Part shown: positions 43,301-55,300 of the stretch, piece by piece
Numbering within the stretch: position 1 is the stretch's first letter
Layout of the letters: the number at the start of each line of letters is the position of its first letter
DNA from: Bacillota bacterium
GTDB lineage: Bacteria; Bacillota; UBA4882; UBA8346
Length of the DNA: 64,000 nt
Reading direction: 5' to 3'
Assembly: GCA_023410535.1 (NCBI GenBank)
Contig: JAEYPR010000003.1
Span: 124,001 to 188,000, forward strand
Made by a program: the position numbers and the translations under genes
The notes under the pieces: generated by a model
Seen by the model: the letters and a program-made list of their open reading frames with translations, nothing else
Database searches by the model: none
What the model was told of the DNA's origin: nothing

Positions 43301-46300
43301 ACGATTACATTGGTGGCCGCGACGGTTCCGGCGTTGGCCAACGTGATCGTATAGACTAACGTGTCTCCGGCGAGTACTTTGCCGCCGTTACTGTCCGCAA
43401 CCCGTTTGGTCATCCGTAACACGGCGGCGTCGCCGACCGGAAGGTCGGTCGGCTGACTGCCGTTGGCCGGATTCCCGTCCATATCGGTCAAGACGGCCGG
43501 CACCCCTTGGGCGGCGACAGTTCCTTGACTGGTGATCACCGTATTATACGCTTCGCTGACTACTTTGACTCGATACGTCACCACCGCTTTCTCGCCCGGC
43601 GCCAGCGTCCCGAGACTTAAAGCGAAACGATCCTGGCTCGGCGTCACCGCCACCGGCGTCGCGTTCAACGTAACGCTGTTCGCGACATAGGTTGTATATT
43701 GCGGAATGGAATCCGCATAACTGCTGTCGGTGGCCTGGGCCGTTCCCAGGTTATAAACCGTGGTTTGATATTCCAGCGTGTCGCCGGGTTGGGCGGTGTG
43801 ATTGCCGTTTTCAGCCTGAACGGTCTTGACCGCGTAAAGCAACGGCACATTCCCAACAACCGAACGGGTCGCATCTTGGGCCGTTTCCGTATCGGGATCG
43901 TCGCTCAGGATCGGAGCGAGCGTTCCGCTTCCTTCACCGTCGGCGTTTACCTCCGCCTGATTGCTAATGACCGTGGCCGGGGAAACCGTGGCGTCCACCT
44001 TCACCCGAAACTGCACCGTAGCTGGTTCACCAACCGTCAGCCAACCGGGGGCCGCCGTCGGACTGGCCACAGTGAATCCCGTGACCAACGGGCTCTGACC
44101 GTTCTGGTCCGCTACCGCATTCCCGTTTAAACTGGTTGAACCTTCAACATAGGTTGTATTGGACGGAATCAGGTCATGTACGACCACATTTTTGGCATGT
44201 TCATCGCCGTGATTGCCAATGGTCAGGGTATAAAGGATCTCGTCCCCCGGCGCCAACATACCGCCGTTAGGGTCGGCATCGGCCTTTTGAACCGTGATCA
44301 CCGGCGCCGACCGGATCGTCACCGGATCCAATTCGATGATGATCGGAGCCGGGAACCCCGGGATGGTCAAACTCACCTGACCGTCCACTTGCTTGCCGTT
44401 GGGCAAGACCGGTTTCAGGACCGTATCCCACTGAACTGTAACCGTTCCGCCGCTACCGGCAATGGTCATATTGGTGACGGTCAACTGACCCGAGCCGTTC
44501 GGGCCGCCGTCCGGTTCGGCGACCACCGTTCCCGAACTGCTGCCGGCATGGCCTAAGCTGCCCGCCGCATAATCGCCGTTGACCGCGTGGGTCCAAACGG
44601 CATTGGCGGCGTCAATGTTGCCGTTATTGGTGACTGTCACTTGGTAATGAACCGTTTCGCCGGGTCGCGCAACTGATTTATCCACGCTTTGAGCGGTCGC
44701 AATCACCGGCGTCTGAATCGCCACTACCGCTGTCGCCGTCGTTCCCGGGGTATAGATCCGGGTTTCGTCCCCGCCACCGCCACTGACATCGGTACTGAAC
44801 AATTGCTGAACCGTCGCGGTTAACGTCAGCGGTTTCACGCTAAAGACCTGATCATTCAGGGCCGCCGCAAAGACTACCGTCAGTTTTTCAGCCGGCTCAA
44901 GCCGGGCCGCTCCCGACTTCAGGATCAGGGTCCAGCGCCCGGTCTGGTTGTCATAGGCCAGATCATAATCGTCGGGATTGCTTTCGGTTAACGTCCGGCC
45001 CGCCGCACCGATGGCGATTGATTTGAGCGCCGGGGTTTTATCCTTCATTTCCAACGGCAGCAGGACGGTAAACTCACTCTGCCATGCCGTGGCGTTACCG
45101 GTATTTTCAACCGTCAAGGTAAAGTCGGTCGGCTGGTTTAAGCCGATGGTCGCCGGTCCGGTCAGACCGACGGTCAGCTTTGGTTCCACCACCGTAACCG
45201 GAATGATTTGAGCGGGGATCGTCCGTAGATTGGCGTTACCGTCGCGATATTCGAGCCGCGCGGTATTGGTTAAGACCGTTCCCCCACTATTTCCGGAGAT
45301 ATTCTGAACGACCACGTTAAGGTTAATAACCAGCGTATCGTTGGCCGGATCTTGATCGGCCGGATTCACGACCGCGCCGAGATCCCAGACCAACTCCCCG
45401 GTAGCCCCGGCCGAAGGTACGGCGACCGGCGTCAGGACCGTATTTTGATTCCCTTTATGAATACTGGTCGCGATCAGTTTCAAGCCGTTCGTCAAGGTCG
45501 CTTTGACCGTTACATTTTGCGTGGTTCCCTCGTTCAGTCTGACCGTAAGGTGATAATCGACGGTGTCGCCGACTTGTTTTTGAGCCGTCCCCAGCAATCC
45601 GGCGTTAAAGTCGGTATTGTCGGCGGTGTTAAAGGCTGCCGTCGCCGTCGCGGCGTAGTTATTCAGCGCGCCGCCGCTCCCTTCGGCGCCGTTCCGTTCG
45701 CCGCTGACGCTACCGGGGAGCGAGGACCAAGTCGCAGTGACATTCCCGGTCAGCTGTTGTTGAGGTTGAATGCTGTCCGCCAGCAAAAGATCGTATTTCA
45801 ACACCAAGGGGTTGGCGGCGTCATGGGTAAGATCCACCTCGTTGATCTGCCAGCTAACCGTCCCCGAAGCGACGACCGAGTCCAAGCTGCCGCCTCCGGG
45901 ATAACTGGTATTGGCCGGCAGTTGGTCGCTGACAGTTACATCATAGGCGCTGACTCCATGGGGATTGGCCGTGGCGTTGTGCCAAACCGTAATGGTGCAC
46001 GGGATCCGGTCCCCGGCTTTGTAATCGCCGCCGGCATAGGATTTACTAATCACCAGGCGCGGCTCGTTAATGGTATATGAAACGCTGCGTTCCGGCAGGT
46101 TTTGTTTGACTCCGGCCGCATTATCATAACTGGCGCTCGCGACATTGGCACGGCTTTGGCCGGCTTGATTCGCGGCGACATTCAGCAGTTTGACGGTATA
46201 GGTGATGTTGACAAGATTGCTACGGCCGACGGGAATGGTGATGCTGCTGAAATCCCATTCAAGCTCTCCTTGCGCTCCCGGTCCCGGCAGTTTGGTGGCG

Positions 46301-49300
46301 CTGTATTGAACCGTTCCGCCGTCGCCGGAAACAATGGCGGTGCTGACCAACTCGACGCCTTGCGGCAACATGTCTTTAAGCGCAATCCGACGCGTAGTGC
46401 CGCGAACCAGGGTCAGTCCCAACTGGTATCCGAACTGTTCTCCGATGACATACCGCGGCGTCCCCAGCACCATTTTGGTCATGGCGGTCGGATCGTCGAT
46501 GGCGATATCGCCGGGGTTGCCGATACCGGCATTGTATGTCCGTTCATCGGCATTGACGCCGTTCTGACTGGTCCAGACCACGGTATAGTTGTTTTCCAAA
46601 ACTTCTTGGGGTTGCGCTTGGGCGTTGACCACCGCCTCCACCAAGAAATTGATTTTTTGGCCGGCCGCGATATCAAGATTGCCGTCGCCGCCCCAGACCA
46701 ATTGTGGTCCATTCTGATCGAACCGAATCGTGCCGTAGTCGTTGGTTGGCGTTCCGGTCAACATCAGCTTGTCCGAGAGGATCCCGGTGACAACCGTGTC
46801 AAACGCCGGCCGCGTCCCGGTGTTTTCAACAGTGATCTGATAGCGCACCGTTTTCCCGGCTTCATAAGTGTCGCTGGAGAGCACCTTTTTGCTGATGCTC
46901 AGTTGCGTTTCCTTGATGGTAAAGGTCGCATTTTGGACGGCGACCGTTTGTTGAACGCCGGAAGCGATCTCATAACTCATGCTGGCGGTGTTGGTCCGGT
47001 TTTGCCCGTCCTGATTCGCCGGGATATTGCGGATTTTCACCGTATAATTGATATTCACCAGATTGCTTTGGCCGGCTGGAATGGTGATACTACTGAAGTC
47101 CCATTCAATCGGACCTTGCGCGCCGGGGCTTGGCTGTTTGGTCGCCGTATATGAAACCGCGCCGCCGCTGCCGGAGACGATCTGGACTCCCACCAACTCC
47201 ACGCCCTGCGGTAACGTATCTTTGATCACCACATTGTGGGTGGTCCCGCGCGCCATGGTCAAACCGAGTTGATAGTCAAACGGTTCCCCGATCATAAACT
47301 GCGGCGTCCCCAGGATCTTTTTGACCATCGCCACCGTATCGCCGGTGGTGATATCGGAGACATCGCTGATGCTGCGGTTATAGCTTCGCTTGTCGGGGTT
47401 CACCCCGTTTTGGCTGGTCCAGACCACGGTATAGTTGTTTTGCAGGATCTCCTGCGGCCGGACTTCATTGTTGATTATGACATTCAGCAACAGATTGACG
47501 GTTTGTCCGGCTGCGATATCCAAGTTCCCGTCGCCGCCCCAAACCAACTGTTGGCCGGTTTGGACGAACTGAACCGTACCGTAATCGCAAACCGGAATAT
47601 CCGCCAAGGTTAATTTATCGGAAAGGATTCCCGTGATCACCGTATCGAAGGCCGTGACATTGCCGGTGTTCTTGACGCTGATCCGATATTGGACTGTACT
47701 GCCCGCTTCGTATGGTCCGGTCGACGTCACCGTTTTGCCGATCGTCAATTGCGGTTCGTTCACGGTAAAGCTGACCAACGGCGCATTTTTGGTCTGGACG
47801 ATCCCCGCCGCGTTATCATACATCACCTGCGCCACGCTGGCCGGAGTCGGTTTCACGTCTCCGGCATGGTTGACCGCGACATCTTGAATCCGGACCGTAT
47901 AGCCGATAGTCACCTTGCCGTTCGCGGCGAGGCTAGTGGCGGTTCCAAAGTTCCAGCCGATATTGCCGGTGCTGCCCGCGACCGGATTGGCCGGTGGTGT
48001 AAAGGAAACGCCGGAACTGGGGGTAACCGTGTTGACGTCGACCAGTACCAGCCCGGTGGGAATCGTGTCATTGACCGTCACATTTTTGGTCGTTCCCTGA
48101 TTCAGCGAGACTACCACTTGATATTCAAATTGTTCGCCAATCATAAAGTTCGGCGTCCCCAGGATGGTCTTGACGATCGCGGTCTGGTCAACCGTGGTAA
48201 CCGTGACCGGATTGGAATCGACCGGAGCATACACCCGCTTTTCACTATTGACCCCGGCGAGACTGCTCCATTGGGTCGAAACGTGGTTCTCAATGGATTG
48301 AGCAGGCTCGACACTACTATTCACCAGCGCGTTAATGCGGAAGGTATAACTCTGCCCCAAGGGGATTGCGATCCCGCCGCCATTGCCCCAAGCAATTGCC
48401 GGTCCGGCTTGGTCCGGCGCTCCCGGATCATTGACGCCCGCCGTATAGGATTGGTAAGTCAGACCGGCCGGCAAAGTATCGGCGATCTTCACCGCGAAGG
48501 CGTCGGCATTGCTCCCGGCCGAATGTTGGAGCGTTACTTGATAAGTAACCGGGTCGCCCACTTTGTATGGTCCGGAGGTAACTTGGGTCAAGATTGCTTG
48601 TAACTGCGGCTCAACCACCGTAATCCGGGCGACGCTCGCAGTCGTCGTTCGCGTACTGCCGGTTCCGTCCGCATATTCCAGATAAGCGCTATTATCGAGA
48701 TTCTTGCCTTGGACATTCCCCGCGTTATTTTGAATGATCGTCGTATAATTGATGGTTAACTGGTCATTGCCGCTATCGGTATCAGCCGGATTGACGATAT
48801 CGCCCAAATTCCAGCTGATACTGCCGGTAGCGCCGGCCGTGGGAGTCGCGCCCACGCTATAACTGATATTGTTATTGCCTTTGGTTATGGTGGCGTCGAC
48901 GAACTTCAAACCGGTCGGCAACGTATCTTTTACCACGATCTGATTGGTGGTGCCCTCGTTTAAATCAATGGTCAGCCGGTAGGAAACGGTGGCGCCGACC
49001 GGATACGGACCGCTGCCGGTTGTGATTTTGGTCAAGGCGGTCCGGTCGACCGTCTCAAAAGAAGCCGGCGCGGTTGTGGTATAGTTATCAACGCCGCCAT
49101 TTCCGGTTCGTTCGCCGGCGACATTTCCCGCCAGCGAGGTCCAGGTGGTTGTGGCGGTGCTACCCAACGTCTGTTTGGGTTTGACGCTGTTGTCGATCAC
49201 CAGATCGTAACTGAAAGTCATTGGGGCCGCCGCATGATAACTTAGATTCAGCGCGCCGGTATTCCAAGTTAGCGCGGCGCCGTTCAGGCTGCCGCCGTGA

Positions 49301-52300
49301 TTGGCGGTTCCCTCGACATACGTCGTCCCCATCGGAATGGGATCGCTGACCGTCAGATCATAGGCGTTCACATCATACGGGGTGGCAGTCGGATTATGCC
49401 AAACTTGGACGGTGACATGAACGGTATTGCCCGCATCAGCCGTACCCGCGTTGTAACTTTTATTCATCACGAGTTGCGGTTCTTTAATGACGAACGCCGC
49501 CAGAATCGGGGTATCCTTTGTCTGGGCCGTACCATAAGCCACCTTGGCTTTGCTGGCCGACACCCGGGAAACGCCCGCCGTATTCCCGCTGTTATTCTGA
49601 ATCCGGGTTCGATACCGGATGGTCAAGCTGCCGCCGTCGGCCGAACTGGTCACCGTACCAAAGTTCCAACTGATCGTTCCGGTGCTGCCGGTTGCCGGTT
49701 GAACCGGTTGGGTGAAGTTAACTCCTGATATTTGGGTGATGGAGGTCACCTCGACCAATTCCACTCCATTCGGTAACGTATCGGTGACGGTTACATTTTG
49801 GGTCGTCCCTTTTAATACGGTCACATCCAAACGATAATCAATCTCATCGCCAATCACGTAAGTTGGGATATTGGTAATATTTTTGGTAATCGCGGTCGGA
49901 TCGGCGATGACAAAATCAGCGGTGCCGTTGTTAATCGGTCCGTAGAGACGTTCCTGGGGTACCGCCAAACCATCCATGCTCGTCCAAGTTACTGTCCCGG
50001 TGTTGATCAACAGTTTGCTCGGTTGAGCCGTCGCGTTAACCGTGGCGTAAACATCGACTGTAAGCGTTTCGCCCGGTTGGATATCCAGCGAACCGTCGGC
50101 GCCCCACGTTAATAACTGGCTGTTGACAATCGGGGTAGTAACCGGATTAGCGGTTGTTCGGCTCATATTGGCTGTCGCATAAGTTACATCCTCGGCCAAC
50201 TGACTGTTAAGCACCACATCATAGGCCGTTTCAGTACTCGTATTGGAAATCGCAAGCCGATAGCCGATGGTATCTTGGGCTTTATACGGACCGGTCGTTA
50301 AAAGACTTTTTGTAATGGTCAAAATAGGTTCCGACACCGTGATCGTATCGGAAGCCGGTGTAACATTCACCACCGAGCTGTCATTAGCATCGATGGTGTT
50401 GTAACGATACGCCAGGTTACTGACTTTCGCCCCGCCATGCTGAATATTGACCGGATCGTTCAGCACCAACGCGTCAAAAGTTAGCGTTACGGTGATGCTG
50501 CCGCCTGAATTATTGACCACGTCGTGGTCGGTGTTTGCCGCTGTCGACCACGTCAACGTTTGGCCGGCGGAGGTTGTGCCGCTGACAACGGGCGTCCAAT
50601 CGCCAAAGGTCAAAGCCCGCGGTCCGACCGCCGATCCCTCGACATATTGCAATCCCGCCGGCAGGGTTTGACTTAACCCGATATCGTAAACCGCGGTCAA
50701 GTTGGGAATGGTCACGGTCGCTTGATAGGTCGCCACCATTCCCGGGTGGACCTTTTTGCCCACGGGACTGACGACGGTCAACGAAGACAGCGAATTGGCC
50801 GTAGTATAGGTGGTGGTCCGGGTGTTGCCGGTATAACTCTGGGCCCGGTTCACAGCGCTTGGCTGGCTGTAATATCGATCCAATGTCGTCGAATTGGTTA
50901 AGGAGGCCCCGGCGCCAACCCCGTCGTCAACTTTGGTTTGATAGGCAATCGTGAAACCCTGAGCCGGTTGGAGAATGCCCGGAGTGGTATTGAGGAAGGT
51001 AAATACCAGATCGCCGTTGCTATAAGCGACGGTATAATCCACCTCTTGGGTCAAAACCGTGCCGTCTGGCGTTTTAGTGACCGTGACGGTTCCGGTGGTC
51101 GGATTAAAAATTCGCTCTCCGGCCGGCAACTTCTCGGTAACCTTCACTTCATACCCTGGGGCGGTACCGTTATTGAGGACCGTCAGACTATGATTGACGG
51201 TCTGTCCGGCATTGACCGAAGCGGCGTCGGAGGTTTTGCCGCTCAAAGTGATGCTCGGCTCTTTCGCCACAAATGACTTGGCCGACTGCAGCGCCGCCAA
51301 CGAGTTGGGGAACGTAACGACCGACGTATCGGCGCTCACGATCTGGAAGTTCATTTTGGCCGCATTGGTTAGGGTATAACCGTCTTTGACCGCAGCGTTT
51401 TCTTTATAAATCCGCGCGCGGTAGGTCAGGGTGATTGTTCCCGGGCCGGTGAAATTGCCTACCGTCCAGGTCAGATTCTTCCCGGTTTGGTTCAACGTCA
51501 CCGTGGGACTGAACGTGGCGACAGCATGGTTCTCATCGACAAACTCCAATCCCGCCGGCAACAGATCACTAATGGTCAGATTCTGATAATTGCTTTGGTC
51601 CAAGACATTCACTTGAATCGTGTATTTGACAATCTCGCCAAAACTGTCGGCTTGGGGATCGTCCGGATTGCTAAGCGTCTGATCCAGGGTTTTGGCGAAG
51701 TTGACCATCGCCACGTTGGCTTTGGTTGTCACCTCGTCCACTTTGGCGCTTTGACCGACGTTCCATTCGCGGGCCGTCACTGCAGTCGAGTGCAACCCGG
51801 CGGCATTGGCCTTGGCATTCAAAGTAATCGTATAGCTCTGCCCGACATTCAAGGTTAATCCGCTCCAGGAAAGGACATTATCCTGGATCGCAGTTGGCGC
51901 CGGGGCGGTGGTCGCTAAATAGGTATAGCCGTTGTTCAACGTACCGTCACCCAAAACGTCGACGATCTCCAGGTTGGTCGCAGCGGCGTTTCCGGTATTG
52001 GTCACCTTAATCGTCCACGTGACCGTATCCCCATCGGCTTTGACGATCTGGACCGCCGGGGTCTTCGTGACGGTCAACAACGTCTTCGCCGGAGTGAACG
52101 TACGGTTATTGAAACTGCCGTTGAACGAATCATCATGCGAGTTGGCATAAATATAATTGATCACCGGCGTGATACTGGCGCCATTATTGCAACTGCTGTT
52201 CGCGTCCCGAATATCAAACGTGATCGTATGGGTACCGGCGGAGATCGGGCCGTCCCAAGTCCAGGTTAACAGGCTTCCGTCTGTGCCCAACGCCGGCTGG

Positions 52301-55300
52301 ACGCTGGGTCCGCCGGGGTTGCTCGCGTCTTGGAGCCCGGTGGAATACGTGATCGCGCTATCCAATGCAAACCGGTCGGTCGAATTCAAACGTAAATTTA
52401 AATGATAGGTCGGCGCACCCGAAGTGGCGAATGTTAAGGTAACCCGTCCTTTTTTGGTGGTGAAGTCGGTAATGTCGATATCCGGGTTGCGCACCACCGT
52501 CTGGGTTATCAAGTTGGCGGTGTCGTTGTTTTTGCCAGGGGTCGTTAACGATGAGGTTTCCGGGCCCCAGGCGACAACCGCCTGATCCGTTTGCTGCACC
52601 GTACAGCTATCGGTTTTGGCCGTAACATAATAAGTGACACTGGAGTTTGCGGCAATATCGGCAATACTCCATTTGCTGCCCGGTTGCAGCGCCACCGGCG
52701 CCTCGGCGGTGGTGTCGATCGCCACAAAGGATTGATTGGTCGGTAAAACATTATTTAAAATGACGCCTTTGGCGGTCGCCCCGCTATTGGTGATCCGGAT
52801 GCGCCACTTGATCTGATCGCCCACCACCGCGACCACGTTTTCGGTGTAAGTCGAATCGTCAGCCGTCGCATGTTTGCCGTCGGCGGCTACCGTAATATGC
52901 GGGAGAAACTGGGGCACCCGGTACTGAGCGCCGGTCGTGGTTCCGGTGCGGTTGGAGCCGCTTTGCTCCGTGGGCAGTTGCCAGGTGGCCGCCGCCTGGA
53001 TCGTATTGTAGCTATTGAATTGCTCATGGGTCCGGACATCAAAGGTCAGCCAGAATTCACTGGACGGCGTCACCGCTTGCAGTTGGGGAACCCCGCTAAA
53101 GGTTAGCGTTTTCCCATCCCCGCTAACGGCAGGATCGCCGATTGCCACCCCGTCGATCTTGGCGGTGCCGGGCAAGTAATCAAATCCCGTCTGACCGAAG
53201 CTTTGGGTCAAGATATAATCGTAGTTGGTGGTTAAGCCGTTGTTTTTAACATATAGCTTCAAAGTGGTGTCGGCGCAAAGTTGCACCGGCGTGTCACACC
53301 AGTTCTTGACAAAGCTTGAGGAAGTAACTTGGGTAAACTGCGGCGCCAGCGTAGCCGCCGTGGCATTAAAGGGATGATCAACACCGGACCGGTCAAGCCA
53401 GGTCATATAACCGGTCAAGCTGCTGGCGTTCGTAAAATCCGACGTCAATCCGCTGGTGGTGGTGATAATATGAATGATCCGGCTTTCGCCCGGATTGAGA
53501 TCGCCAAGGCTCCAACTGATTTTGGTTGTCCCATTCCCCTGATCGGCCACGGTCGGTGACGCCGGACTGCCATCCAAGGTGGAAGCGGAATAGGTCAGGA
53601 TATTCTTTAAAACATCATCGAAGGTTACGCCATAGGCGGTGCCATCGCCAATGTTGGTCACTTGCATCTCCCAAGCGACAGTCTTGTTGTTCACCTGCGC
53701 CGGAGTTGGCGAAGTCTGTAACGACAACGAACCCGTCAGACAGATCGTGGGAGTCAAGTTATTGGCGGCGTTAAAATGGATCCCCAGATCATCGTCGAAA
53801 TCAAGTTGCGTCTGCACCGAATAGCTCGCAGCATCGGTCTTCACCAGATCAAATTGTAGTGACCCTCCCTCATTGACAGTGAGCGGAGCGGGGAAGCTGA
53901 AAGTGATGGTATCGGGGTAGGCGGCGGTAATCGTCGCCGTCGGAGTCATCCCGCCGAAGCCGCCGGTGGTCAGGTTGCCCCGATAGCTATAACTGCCATT
54001 GGTCTTCAAGGTAATGGTCAGATTGTTGTTATTGGCAGCGGTCAGTTTGTTGACATTCACCGTCATCCGGAGCAGTTGTCCCTTGGAAACAGTGCTGGTA
54101 CTGAAGCTGGTCGTCAAGCTCATGGCCGCCCGGTAAATGCGAACGAAAACCCCTTGATAAAAATGGTGTTGCCCGTCACCGGTCACGGCGCCGTTGGAAG
54201 CGCCCGCAATAACCAAGTCGGTCCGGGCCAGGAACGAATCGGAACCGGTCGCCCCCGGCGTCAGACTGGCATTGGTCAAACCCAGTTTGTACCGGAACAA
54301 AACATGTCGGCTGCGGACTTGATCGTCAGCGCCAAAAGCCGTTTTTAAAAAGCCTAGGTCGATTTGAAGCGGCGTGACGCCAAGAATACTGCCGGATGGC
54401 ACGTCATGCCAAACCGCGCCGCCGTCAATACTATACGTAGCGGTACCCGCCAGATAAACCTGAGCCCGCTCCATGCCCTCGGTCCAAACCGATCCGGTCC
54501 AAACCCCACCCGAACTGGCGTCAAAACGGTAATCCAGTTGATACTCAATCTGATTTTTATTGCTGACCGTTCCACAGACATCGAACATGCCGTCGGCCGG
54601 CGTATTCTGAACCGATTTGGTCTCCCGGACGAAAACGGCCGGTTCGTTCCGGCTTTCCAGGAAGAAGCTGCTATTTTCGGTATCGCTGATGAGGCAGTTC
54701 AGAATACTGGTCCCTTTAACGTTCGCGCTATTATCAATGAAGTTACCGGCGCGGTTCCAGTCGCCGGTCGTTTGCACATTGACCGCCAGGGTCGGACTGG
54801 CGGCGGCTTGGGCCGGCGTCATCCGCCAGGTAATGACCCCGTCGGTTTCCGTGACGTTCCCCAGCGTCGCCGCAACGGCCCCCAGGATGAAATCAGTCGG
54901 AACGATATACGTGAAGACGATATCTTGACCGTTCCATTTGGCGACCTGGGTCAAGGTCAGGGTGTATTTGAGTTGAAACGGTTCATCTAAAAAGACCCGA
55001 TAATTATCGTTATCCGTCGAAGCGGTCACAATATTCTGCGTCAAATTAAGGGTGGGAACATTGCTAATGGAATAGTTCTGATAACTGACCGGATAGCTGA
55101 ATGGTTGATCGAGATCATTTTGATAAGCCGGCCGGATGGCCAATTGGCCGCTGACATTGCCACGTAACGCGGCCGGATTGGCAATGGCCGCATCGAAGGT
55201 GAGCGTCACCGTCTGGCCTTCGTTAATCACCCCGCCACCCGCGGCGTCATAGGTGAAAACCCCGTTGGCATAAGTCCAACCGGCGCCGAGATTAGTGACG

